A stretch of DNA of 6,354 bases. Source: Hymenobacter sp. (GTDB lineage: Bacteria > Bacteroidota > Bacteroidia > Cytophagales > Hymenobacteraceae). Below, one piece after another: positions 1 to 5,864 of the stretch. Under the pieces are notes generated by a model. That model did not search any database, was not told where the DNA came from, and was given only the letters and a program-made list of their open reading frames with translations. The position numbers and the translations under genes were made by a program. Each line of letters starts with the position of its first letter. Within the stretch, counting starts at the first letter, position 1. Location: contig JANYFQ010000524.1 of NCBI GenBank assembly GCA_025362615.1, positions 1 through 6,354 of the forward strand, written 5' to 3'.

Positions 1-965
1 GGGTACGGCTCGGGCACGTACTTGTGGTTGCGTTCCCAGTAAATTTTGAGCAGGAAGATACCGGCCCAAATCAGCCCCGAATCGAGCAGCAGCGGGGCCA
101 GGCGCACTATAAAACGCTCGGCCACCGCCGCGCCCGCCCGCAGCCAGATGGCGGTGTTGATGAGCGCCGAAAACAGCCCGGCCCGCTCCGGCGCAAAGTG
201 TTTGCGGGCGAAAATGACCATCGCCCGGTAAAAAACAAATACGTAATTGACGCTCGTGCGCTTCGTGCTTTCGCCCTTGTAGTGGATGATGCGGGTGCCG
301 GGGAAATAGTAATTTTTCCAGCCGCCCAGCCGCAGGCGGTGCGAGAGGTCAATGTCCTCGCCGTACATGAAATAGTCTTCGTCGAGCAGCCCGATTTGGT
401 CGAGTGCCGCCTTGCGGAGCAGCATAAATGCGCCGCTCAACACCTCAATTTCGTGGGTTTGGTTGGGGTCGAGGAAGCCCAGGTGGTAGCGCCCGAAGGT
501 GCGCGAGCGCGGAAACAAGCTCGCCAAGCCAAACATTTTGTAAAACGCCACGGCCGGCGTGGGCAGCGCCCGCTTGCTTTCGGGCAAAAATTTGCCCTGC
601 CCATCCAGCATTTTCACGCCCAGCCCGCCGCAGTCGGGGTGCGCGTCCATAAAATCGCAGCAGGCCCGAAAAGTGTCTTCCTCCACCACCGTGTCGGGGT
701 TGAGCAGGAGCTGGTACTGGCCCGTGGCGCGGCGCAGAGCCTGGTTATTACCCTTCGAGAAACCCGGATTGTCGCGGTTGGCAATCAACACCACTTCCGG
801 GAACCGCGCCCGCACCATCGCCACCGAGCCGTCGGCCGAGTTGTTATCGACCACAAAAACCTCCGTCGGCTGCCCGAGCACGGCCGCCGCCCGCCGCACC
901 GACAGCAGCGCCTGCTCCAGGAAGTAGCAGACGTTGTAATTGACAATAATGACGGAGAGCTTCAC
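1..965 (-). CDS. Glycosyltransferase family 2 protein, C-terminus cut by window edge
   Basis: The first 321 residues of a GT-A fold glycosyltransferase are visible; the gene runs off the left edge. The family transfers a sugar from a nucleotide donor onto polysaccharide or glycolipid acceptors at the cytoplasmic face of the inner membrane. The N-terminus MKLSVIIVNYN is the classic first strand. VVDNNSADGS (39-48) is the nucleotide-binding turn, NPGFSKGNNQAL lies at 66-77, and LNPDT (88-92) carries the metal-binding DxD equivalent. SGAFMLLRKAAL (177-188) and YFMYGEDIDLSHR (198-210) form the acceptor and catalytic region. A hydrophobic stretch near 285-308 could be a membrane segment. This pattern fits the rhamnosyltransferase-like (WbbL/cd04186) subgroup, but donor and acceptor cannot be read from the sequence. 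The start is GTG at 965, or GTG at 968 one codon earlier; an in-frame stop at 981-983 excludes anything longer and no ATG is available. It lies downstream of recR in the same direction, 68 bp away. Confidence 0.9.
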   Translation of the reverse strand, partial: MKLSVIIVNYNVCYFLEQALLSVRRAAAVLGQPTEVFVVDNNSADGSVAMVRARFPEVVLIANRDNPGFSKGNNQALRRATGQYQLLLNPDTVVEEDTFRACCDFMDAHPDCGGLGVKMLDGQGKFLPESKRALPTPAVAFYKMFGLASLFPRSRTFGRYHLGFLDPNQTHEIEVLSGAFMLLRKAALDQIGLLDEDYFMYGEDIDLSHRLRLGGWKNYYFPGTRIIHYKGESTKRTSVNYVFVFYRAMVIFARKHFAPERAGLFSALINTAIWLRAGAAVAERFIVRLAPLLLDSGLIWAGIFLLKIYWERNHKYVPEPY

Positions 966-999
966 CACGAAAGGGCGAAATTAGCGCGGGCCGGACGAA

Positions 1000-1032
1000 G
1001 CTGTACCACCAAGCACAGCTTGGTGGTACAGC
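1000..1032 (-). terminator. Perfect 15-bp hairpin between recR and the glycosyltransferase
   Basis: Bases 1000-1014 (GCTGTACCACCAAGC) are the exact reverse complement of 1018-1032, with a 3-base loop ACA. The hairpin sits one base beyond the recR stop codon, so it probably ends or protects the recR transcript. There is no run of T on either side, so classic intrinsic termination is not shown. It may instead be a dispersed palindromic element. The flank at 989-1000 repeats a 12-mer found inverted in the hairpin at 4129-4172. Confidence 0.6.
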
Positions 1033-1033
1033 C

Positions 1034-1645
1034 TCACGCTTGCCGCTGCCGGTCCACGATGCTGCGGCCGAGGGTGATTTCGTCGGCGTATTCCAGCTCG
1101 CCGCCCATCGGAATGCCGCGGGCGATGCTGCTGATGTGGACGTTGGGCAAGTCGCGCAGTCGCCGCGAGAGGTAAAAGGCCGTCGTGTCGCCTTCCATGG
1201 TGGGGCTGATGGCGAGGATGACTTCGCGCACGTCGGAGCCGGCGGCGGCGGCGCGGGCCACGAGCGAATCAATCTGCAAATCGGCCGGGCCGATGCCTTC
1301 GATGGGGGAGATGACGCCGCCCAAGACGTGGTACACGCCCCGGTACTGGCCGGTATTTTCGATGGCAATCACGTCGCGCACGTCGGCCACGACGCACACC
1401 TGGGCGTGGTCGCGCAGCTTGTTGGCGCAGATGCCGCACTCTTCGGCGTCGGAAATGGAGTGGCAGGTGCGGCAGTACGTGATGTCGAAGCGCATTTTGG
1501 CCAGTGCTTCGGCCAGCGAAGCCGTGGTTTCGGTTTCGGCCTTGAGCAGGTGCAGCGCCAGGCGCAGGGCCGTTTTTTTGCCGATGCCCGGCAGCCGCGA
1601 CAGCTCGCCCACGGCGTTTTCAATCAGCTTGGAAGGAAAATCCAT
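1034..1645 (-). CDS. recR: Recombination mediator protein RecR
   Basis: This is a 203-residue cytoplasmic DNA-binding protein of the RecFOR pathway, which loads RecA onto gapped single-stranded DNA during recombinational repair. The length matches the family norm of about 200. A helix-hairpin-helix lies at about 16-35 (LSRLPGIGKKTALRLALHLL). A C4 zinc finger has cysteines at 58, 61, 70 and 73 in the spacing C-x2-C-x8-C-x2-C. A Toprim domain follows from about 81, including VCVVADVRDVIAIE and HVLGGVISPIEGIGP, and the C-terminus has the usual GIPMGGELEYADEITLGRSI. The start chosen is ATG at 1645 (MDFPSKLIENAVGELSRLPG). The reading frame stays open back to 1786, but those 47 extra residues are low-complexity and not RecR-like. 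No Shine-Dalgarno sequence is seen, as is common in Bacteroidota. A promoter candidate lies at 1720-1727, and a hairpin follows the stop codon. Confidence 0.97.
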   Translation of the reverse strand: MDFPSKLIENAVGELSRLPGIGKKTALRLALHLLKAETETTASLAEALAKMRFDITYCRTCHSISDAEECGICANKLRDHAQVCVVADVRDVIAIENTGQYRGVYHVLGGVISPIEGIGPADLQIDSLVARAAAAGSDVREVILAISPTMEGDTTAFYLSRRLRDLPNVHISSIARGIPMGGELEYADEITLGRSIVDRQRQA

Positions 1646-1719
1646 TGAAAATAATTGAGGACGGCCGGCCACGGGCCGGGCGGTTTTGGAAAAGACAGGG
1701 CCGGTTGGCAAACGGTCCG

Positions 1720-1727
1720 CAAAGGTA
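1720..1727 (-). promoter_or_regulatory. Candidate Bacteroidota -7 promoter element for recR
   Basis: On the minus strand this reads TACCTTTG, an exact match to the Bacteroidota -7 consensus TAnnTTTG. It lies about 75 bp upstream of the recR ATG. No good -33 TTG motif was found at the usual distance, so only half of a promoter is supported. Confidence 0.4.
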
Positions 1728-1846
1728 GCCAGGAGCCTGCGGCGGCCTCCGCGCCGGTGGGTGGCGGGGGCAGGTTTCCAACGCAAAAAACGGTAAAATA
1801 AATCGGCGCGGCGGGGTAAATGCTTGTGCCAAACAGTCAGCCATTA

Positions 1847-1888
1847 AACCCAGGTTGCGGATAGCCGCAGCGCGGCGGTGTGTTTGTA
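1847..1888 (+). repeat. Left arm (unit 1) of 42-bp imperfect inverted repeat
   Basis: This arm pairs with 2003-2044: 36 of 42 positions match in inverted orientation without gaps. The uninterrupted core is 14 bp (GCCGCAGCGCGGCG). All six differences are transitions. Confidence 0.8.
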
Positions 1889-1956
1889 GCAGTGGCGTAA
1901 AAGATGGGCCAAAGCAGCAGCGCGGCGACGTATTGCTGTACTTCGTATTCAAGGCA

Positions 1957-1978
1957 ACATATCGCCGCGCTGCGGCTT
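1957..1978 (-). repeat. REP-like unit 3, direct copy of part of unit 4
   Basis: Bases 1957-1977 are identical to 2008-2028. In inverted form they also resemble unit 2 at 1912-1931, giving an inner inverted pair inside the outer 42-bp pair. Confidence 0.7.
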
Positions 1979-2002
1979 GGGGGTGTTATCAGCCCGATTT
2001 TC

Positions 2003-2044
2003 TACAAACATATCGCCGCGCTGCGGCTGCCTGCAACTTGGGTT
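2003..2044 (-). repeat. Right arm (unit 4) of 42-bp imperfect inverted repeat
   Basis: This is the partner of 1847-1888. Its first part also contains a 21-bp stretch (2008-2028) identical in direct orientation to 1957-1977 in unit 3, beginning ACATATCGCCGCGCTG. The two copies start 51 bp apart. Confidence 0.8.
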
Positions 2045-2075
2045 GGCTCTCGGCTGCAAGCCGATGTTTCGGCAC

Positions 2076-2465
2076 TCATTCGGTCGGTTCTGGGGTGCGC
2101 GGCCTTTGCACCAAGTAGTACCGGCCCAAAATGCTCAGGCCGGCCAGAAAAGGCAAGAGGGCCAATTGTTTGCCGCTGATGCCGGGGGCTAAAACCCAGG
2201 TGTCGAAGCCAAAAAACTCGCTCGTCATCCAGTACGAGTTGGCCACAATCCAGCACACGATGGCCAGGTTGTGGGCGTATTCGGCGGGCACGGCACGGCT
2301 GCGCCGGGTAATGAGGACAGCGATGGCCAGCGTGGGCAGCACCATGGCCAGGCCCAGCGGCCGCCACACCAGGCACCAAGCCAGGTCCTTGAGAAGCCAA
2401 AAGACGATGTGGAGGTTTTCGAGGCGGCGGTAAGCGGCGGGAAGAAGGGCAGCGGAAGGAAGCAT
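2076..2465 (-). CDS. Small four-helix integral membrane protein, function unknown
   Basis: A 129-residue protein that is hydrophobic nearly throughout. Likely membrane helices are at about 17-33 (LHIVFWLLKDLAWCLVW), 37-53 (GLAMVLPTLAIAVLI), 65-81 (HNLAIVCWIVANSYWM) and 100-118 (QLALLPFLAGLSILGRYYL). A positively charged TRRSR loop follows helix 2 and probably faces the cytoplasm. Features that look conserved are WLLKDLAWC, ANSYWM and SEFFGFDTW. I associate this layout with an unnamed Bacteroidota membrane-protein family, from memory only, and can assign no function. The start chosen is ATG at 2465; the frame also allows TTG at 2516, which adds a less convincing stretch. The gene is divergent from the DUF2459 gene, with 99 bp between the starts, so the two may share a control region. 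The REP-like cluster lies just past its stop. Confidence 0.72.
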   Translation of the reverse strand: MLPSAALLPAAYRRLENLHIVFWLLKDLAWCLVWRPLGLAMVLPTLAIAVLITRRSRAVPAEYAHNLAIVCWIVANSYWMTSEFFGFDTWVLAPGISGKQLALLPFLAGLSILGRYYLVQRPRTPEPTE

Positions 2466-2551
2466 GAAAATTGGCGAAAGTGGGCGAAATGCAAAATAAG
2501 CGGCATCTTGCGCCAACCTTCGTCGGGGCGCACTACGTACAGGCCCCGTTT

Positions 2552-2563
2552 AATTGCGCAATT
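2552..2563. promoter_or_regulatory. Perfect 12-bp palindrome just before the DUF2459 start
   Basis: AATTGCGCAATT is a perfect palindrome ending two bases before the ATG at 2565, in the divergent intergenic region. It could be an operator for a dimeric regulator. This is inference from position and symmetry only; a chance palindrome is possible. Confidence 0.25.
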
Positions 2564-2564
2564 T

Positions 2565-3263
2565 ATGGCTCCGCTGCTCCGCAACACCCTCAAAATTATT
2601 GGTTACACAGTGGCCTCGGTCGTGGGCGTGGTAGCCGTGTACCTGGGCGTGGCGGCCGTGCTCTCGCGCATGGCGGTGGCGGCCGAGCCGGTGAGCGAGG
2701 CGGCCCCGGTGGACCTGTTCGTGCGCTCCAACGGCGTTCATGTGGACTTGGTGGTGCCCGTGCAAACCGAGCAGATGGACTGGACTCAGCAGTTGCCCTA
2801 CGCCCACACCCGCAGCAACAACCCGGCCCTGAACTACGTGGCCTTCGGCTGGGGCGACAAGGGTTTTTACCTCTACACGCCCACCTGGGCCGAACTCAAG
2901 CCCAGCACGGCGCTGCGAGCAGGGTTCTGGCTCAGCACCTCAGCCATGCACACCACGTTTCTGGCCCGGCCGCAGCCGGGGCCCGATTGCGTGGCCTTGC
3001 ACCTCACCCGCCCGCAGTACGCCCGCCTCATGGCCTACCTCAACGCCAGTTTCGAGCGCGATGCCGCCGGCCAGCCCCAGTGGATTGCCGGCCACAGCTA
3101 CGGGGCCGACGACGCTTTTTACGAGGCCGAACGCACCTACAGCATTTTCTACACCTGCAACACCTGGGCGAACAACGGTCTGAAAATCGCCGGCCAACGC
3201 GCCGCCGTCTGGACGCCCTTCGACACCGGCATCATGCGGGCCGTGGGCAACACCGCGCTTTGA
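2565..3263 (+). CDS. TIGR02117 / DUF2459 family membrane-anchored protein
   Basis: A 232-residue protein. An N-terminal hydrophobic segment at about 11-33 (IIGYTVASVVGVVAVYLGVAAVL) is either a membrane anchor or an uncleaved signal, placing the rest outside the cytoplasm. The DUF2459 domain follows, with the family hallmarks VRSNGVHVDLVVP (53-65), YVAFGWGDKGFYLYTPTW (91-108), a histidine in SAMHTTF (126-132), IAGHSYGADDAFYEAE (174-189) and YTCNTWANNGLKIAG (196-210). The biochemical role of the family is not known to me; the name TIGR02117 comes from copies near urease genes in other bacteria, but no urease gene is here. Conserved His59 and/or His130 with Cys198 could suggest a hydrolase-like site, which is speculation. 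The start chosen is ATG at 2565; the open frame back to 2271 is antisense to the neighbouring membrane gene. It is convergent with the 82-residue gene. Confidence 0.88.
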   Translation: MAPLLRNTLKIIGYTVASVVGVVAVYLGVAAVLSRMAVAAEPVSEAAPVDLFVRSNGVHVDLVVPVQTEQMDWTQQLPYAHTRSNNPALNYVAFGWGDKGFYLYTPTWAELKPSTALRAGFWLSTSAMHTTFLARPQPGPDCVALHLTRPQYARLMAYLNASFERDAAGQPQWIAGHSYGADDAFYEAERTYSIFYTCNTWANNGLKIAGQRAAVWTPFDTGIMRAVGNTAL

Positions 3264-3344
3264 GAAAGAATGAGGAATGAGAAGAATTTGATTTTGTCTC
3301 ACCAATTCTCCCAAACAGCTTTTCATTTTTCATTAAGTGAAACC

Positions 3345-3593
3345 TCAATTGAGCCACACTTCGGCGATTTGCTCGAAGCGGTGCGGAGCGAAAGCACCGT
3401 AAGGTTGCTCGACGTAGAAGCCGAGGATGTGTACCTGGGCCTGCCGGGTGCGGGCGTGGGGCAGTACGCGCACGGGGTACACGCTGCCGGCGCGGGGCCA
3501 GTCGCCGATGTAGTTGCCGGGGCGGTTTTCGGCGTTGATGCAGCGGGCAAACACCTGCACGGGAGCCGGAGTGGGAAGCTTTACCTTGGACAT
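3345..3593 (-). CDS. Small cytoplasmic protein, CINAENRP type, function unknown
   Basis: An 82-residue protein without signal peptide or membrane segment. The segment FARCINAENRP (15-25) followed by a GDWPRAGSVYPVRVL stretch resembles a set of short hypothetical proteins I recall from Bacteroidota, with a CINAxNRP...W..G..Y.V pattern. The alternating pattern (YPVRVL, AQVHILGFYVEQ) suggests a small all-beta domain, and the end FEQIAEVWLN looks like a closing strand or helix. No enzymatic residues can be recognised. The ATG at 3593 is the natural start. It lies close to TACCTTCG (3596-3603 read on the minus strand), one base from a perfect -7 element, which would imply a very short or absent leader. 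The gene is convergent with the DUF2459 gene (81 bp apart) and divergent from the secreted-protein gene. Confidence 0.68.
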   Translation of the reverse strand: MSKVKLPTPAPVQVFARCINAENRPGNYIGDWPRAGSVYPVRVLPHARTRQAQVHILGFYVEQPYGAFAPHRFEQIAEVWLN

Positions 3594-3625
3594 ACGCGAA
3601 GGTACGAAAAAAGCGACATAAACTA

Positions 3626-3650
3626 AAATTTTTAGCCCAAATTTTTAGCC
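3626..3650. repeat. Tandem 13-bp A/T-rich repeat upstream of two divergent genes
   Basis: AAATTTTTAGCC occurs at 3626-3637 and again at 3639-3650, one base apart. It lies in an A/T-rich island of an otherwise GC-rich region, 33-57 bp upstream of the minus-strand start at 3593. This fits an UP-element-like promoter region or a protein-binding repeat. The rest of 3594-3804 shows nothing else I can support. Confidence 0.4.
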
Positions 3651-3804
3651 TGAAATCGTTAGCAACTGCTGGTGCGTTATCGAGCCGCAACTGAGTTGGT
3701 CGCTCCAGGTTTTGCCATTATACCGGTTCGTAAACCAAGGCCGGGATTGTCGCGTAAATAAGCTCCGGCCGCCGTGGCATCACTCCGGTTGCGGGGTCCG
3801 TTGT

Positions 3805-4074
3805 ATGCGAACTTTATTTCTATTGTTTTTGGCCGGAATGCTGGCGTTTGGACAGGCGGCGGCTCAGGCACCTAAAGCCAGGCGCATCAAAGGGCTGGGC
3901 CGGGCGTTTCAACACCAAAGCGGGGCCGGCAAGAGCAAGGCCAACAAGGCTCATTTCCGCCGCGACAACCACCCTCCCGTTATCAACCTGCATCCCCACG
4001 ACCCCCGGTTGTTTACCAAAGTAAGAGCGGCAAAGCCGTACAAATACCCGCAGCCGAAAGGAGTTAAGAAATAA
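3805..4074 (+). CDS. Small secreted basic protein, function unknown
   Basis: An 89-residue protein with a clear Sec signal peptide: a positive residue at Arg2, a hydrophobic core LFLLFLAGMLAFG (4-16), and Ala-x-Ala sites at 18-20 or 20-22. The mature part of about 67-69 residues is very rich in Lys, Arg and His and in Pro and Gly, with no cysteine and no predicted membrane segment. It starts APKARRIKGLGRAF and ends PYKYPQPKGVKK. HxRRDNHPPVINLHPHDPRL-like wording in the middle looks unstructured. No known domain was recognised. The start chosen is ATG at 3805 because it places the signal peptide at the N-terminus; the frame is open back to 3712, but that extension would bury the signal. The gene is followed by the hairpin at 4129-4172 and converges on paaN. 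Confidence 0.65.
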   Translation: MRTLFLLFLAGMLAFGQAAAQAPKARRIKGLGRAFQHQSGAGKSKANKAHFRRDNHPPVINLHPHDPRLFTKVRAAKPYKYPQPKGVKK

Positions 4075-4128
4075 CAGGAACGTGCTTTTATTTCGCTTTT
4101 AACGGCGCAGACGTTTTCGTTTAACCAA

Positions 4129-4172
4129 CAGCGGCCGGACGACTCTCCCGAAAGGGCTTCGTCCGGCCGCTG
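4129..4172. terminator. Long hairpin with GAAA tetraloop between convergent genes
   Basis: CAGCGGCCGGACGA (4129-4142) pairs perfectly over 14 bp with 4159-4172. Inside it, CCC-GAAA-GGG (4147-4156) makes a second short stem capped by a GNRA tetraloop. Its place between the ends of two convergent genes suggests a bidirectional terminator. No clear T-run follows on either strand, so termination strength is uncertain. Confidence 0.65.
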
Positions 4173-4196
4173 CCTTTGGCGCGTTCGGGTCTTACG

Positions 4197-4219
4197 CGTT
4201 GGCAAACGAAACGCCAACG
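4197..4219 (-). terminator. Hairpin directly after the paaN stop codon
   Basis: CGTTGGC (4197-4203) and GCCAACG (4213-4219) form a perfect 7-bp stem with a 9-base A-rich loop. It starts one base beyond the paaN stop codon on the minus strand. It may act with the larger hairpin at 4129-4172 as the paaN 3' end; no T-run is present. Confidence 0.45.
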
Positions 4220-4220
4220 A

Positions 4221-5861
4221 CTAAGCCATTTCGCGGAAGCCCACCCAGGTGAAGCGCTTGATGACGAACTCGGGGTTGGTGATGGAGGCGTTGCCAGCCG
4301 GGTTGCCGCCGGTGACGTGGAAGTCGGAAAAACCAGCGTTCTGGTTCACGTAGATGCCGCCCACTAGGTTGAAGCTGACAGGCGTGCCGGCGAGGCTCAT
4401 CTCGTCCATAATCTGCTCCTTAATAGTGTCATCGGTGGTGTAGGCCCCGCAGGAAATGGCACCGTGCTCGCGGGCAAGTTGGGCGGCCAGGCGAATGCTC
4501 TGCTGGGTGTTTTCGGTTTTGATGACGAGCAGCACAGGCCCGAAAAGCTCCTGGCTGAACTGCTCAATTTGCGCGGCTTCGACCTCGTAAATGGCGGGCG
4601 CACAGGTGCGGGCGTTGGCGAACTGCGGGTGTGCGTAGGTGGCTGGGGCCAGGGCTTCGCGGCTGCCCGCCAGGGCCAGGCCCTGCACCCGCGCCAGCGT
4701 GGCGGGGTTTTGGATGGCCCCCAGCACGTGCGGGGCGGCCTTGGGGTTCTGGGCCAGGCCCTGCACGGCGGCGGCGAGCTTCTGCACCACATCGTCGTAG
4801 GGCACCAGCGCGTCGCCGACTTGCACGCCGGCGGCGGGCACGAAAATGTTTTGGGGCGCGGTACACATCTGCCCCGAGTAGAGGCTGACGGAAAAGGCCA
4901 GGTTCTGGGCCACTTTGTCGAGGTCGGGGCAGGAGTCGAGGAGGATGGAATTGACCCCGGTTTTCTCGGTGAACACCGTTTTGCCGGGCAGGCTTTCGAC
5001 GTATTCGCCGAAGGCCGCGCCGCCGGTGTAGTCGATGATTTTGACGGCCGGGTTCTCGCACAAGTCTTTGGCGATGAGGCGGTCGTCGGCATCCACGCCC
5101 AACTGGCAGATGTGCGCCGACAGCCCGGCGGCTACCAGCACCTTCTGCACCTCAGCCACCACGATGGCGATGGGCAGCACCGCGCCGGGGTGGGGCTTGA
5201 CGATGACCGGGTTGCCCGTCACGAGCGAGGCGAACATCCCCGGCACGGTGTTCCAGGTCGGGAACGTGGAGCAGCCCACCACCACGGCCACGCCCTTGGG
5301 CACGGCCCGCCAGGTTTTGTGCAGCGCGAGGGTGTACTTGCCCATGTTTTTCTCCCAGGTCGCGGTTTCGGGGAAGCGGGTTTGCTCCTCCAGCCCGGCG
5401 GCGATGGCCTCCAAAGCGCGGTCGGCGGCGTGGGGGCCGCTGGCCTGAAACGACATCATAAACGCCTGCCCCGTGGTGTGCATGGTGGCGTAGGCGATGT
5501 CGAAAAAGCGGCTTTTCATGCCTTCGAGCGCATCGGCCAGCAGCGCGGCGCGGCGGGCGGGCCGCAGCTTGCGCCAGGCATCAAACGCAGCCTGGGCGTT
5601 GGCTACCAGCGTGTCGGGCGCAAAGTACGGGTACTGCACCCCCAGCGGGGCCTGCTCGTAGGGCGACTCTTCCTGGCCGGCCCAGCCCGCGCCGTCGCCT
5701 TGCAACAGCTCGGTGAAACGCTGGCCGCGCTGGGCCTCAAACCGCGCCCGGCCCTGGGCATCGGCGTCGGCCCCGTACACGTCGGGCGAAGGGTTTTCGG
5801 GGAAGGCGGCGTAGAATGTGCGGGCGTGGAGGGCGGCAATGGCCGTATCGAGCAGGGACAT
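4221..5861 (-). CDS. paaN: PaaN-type aldehyde dehydrogenase (phenylacetate degradation)
   Basis: A 546-residue NAD(P)-dependent aldehyde dehydrogenase of the stand-alone PaaN family (TIGR02288 type, about 550 residues), lacking the hydratase domain that makes PaaZ longer. The likely role is oxidation of the semialdehyde formed after ring opening in phenylacetyl-CoA catabolism, in the cytoplasm. Family hallmarks in order are STFPTWNTVPGMFASLVTGN (198-217, with the Asn equivalent at 204), VIVKPHPG (219-226, Lys222), IDYTGGAAFGEYVE (276-289), VFTEKTG with catalytic Glu299, SGQMCTAPQN with catalytic Cys333, and QELFGPVLLV (437-446). The Glu-Cys spacing of 34 equals that of classic aldehyde dehydrogenases (268/302), which supports an active enzyme. 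The ATG at 5861 gives a typical N-terminus, MSLLDTAIAALHARTFY. No other paa gene is in the window. A long opposite-strand reading frame across it is a codon-bias shadow. Confidence 0.93.
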   Translation of the reverse strand: MSLLDTAIAALHARTFYAAFPENPSPDVYGADADAQGRARFEAQRGQRFTELLQGDGAGWAGQEESPYEQAPLGVQYPYFAPDTLVANAQAAFDAWRKLRPARRAALLADALEGMKSRFFDIAYATMHTTGQAFMMSFQASGPHAADRALEAIAAGLEEQTRFPETATWEKNMGKYTLALHKTWRAVPKGVAVVVGCSTFPTWNTVPGMFASLVTGNPVIVKPHPGAVLPIAIVVAEVQKVLVAAGLSAHICQLGVDADDRLIAKDLCENPAVKIIDYTGGAAFGEYVESLPGKTVFTEKTGVNSILLDSCPDLDKVAQNLAFSVSLYSGQMCTAPQNIFVPAAGVQVGDALVPYDDVVQKLAAAVQGLAQNPKAAPHVLGAIQNPATLARVQGLALAGSREALAPATYAHPQFANARTCAPAIYEVEAAQIEQFSQELFGPVLLVIKTENTQQSIRLAAQLAREHGAISCGAYTTDDTIKEQIMDEMSLAGTPVSFNLVGGIYVNQNAGFSDFHVTGGNPAGNASITNPEFVIKRFTWVGFREMA

Positions 5862-5864
5862 TTT

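Larger units (their letters stand above)
1847..2064. repeat. Cluster of REP-like palindromic units in nested inverted arrangement
   Basis: The 430 bp between recR and the membrane-protein gene hold no convincing gene but do hold four related units. Each has the small hairpin core GCCGC-AGC-GCGGC followed by an asymmetric tail close to GAtATGTTTGTAG. Units 1 (1847-1888) and 2 (about 1912-1931) point right. Units 3 (1957-1978) and 4 (2003-2044) point left. Unit 2 has a degenerate core (GCAGC). A hairpin at 2050-2064 (TCGGCT-GCA-AGCCGA) followed by TGTTT looks like a fifth, diverged relative. The design (short palindrome plus fixed tail, paired head to head) resembles REP/BIME elements, which in other bacteria are moved by RAYT transposases; no transposase is in the window. 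Peptides encoded across the units in other frames look like by-products. Confidence 0.7.

Noticed and set aside
24..1175. Long plus-strand frame of 383 residues
   Set aside because: It lies antisense to the glycosyltransferase, whose motifs are unmistakable; the plus-strand product is low-complexity and rich in Arg, His and Gln, typical of a GC-rich shadow frame.
1620..1952. Minus-strand frame of 110 residues upstream of recR
   Set aside because: It overlaps the recR start in another frame and runs across the repeat cluster; its sequence is Pro/Arg-rich without features.
1957..2028. Possible CRISPR array from the exact 21-bp repeat
   Set aside because: Only two exact copies exist, the other units are inverted, and spacing is not regular; no cas gene is present.
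1855..2192. Plus-strand frames with repeated YRRAAA peptides
   Set aside because: The peptide repeats simply reflect the DNA repeat units 1-4 and extend into the end of the opposite-strand membrane gene.
3328..3342. Short hairpin TTTCA-TTAAG-TGAAA between DUF2459 and the 82-residue gene
   Set aside because: The stem is only 5 bp and A/T-rich, too weak to call a terminator.
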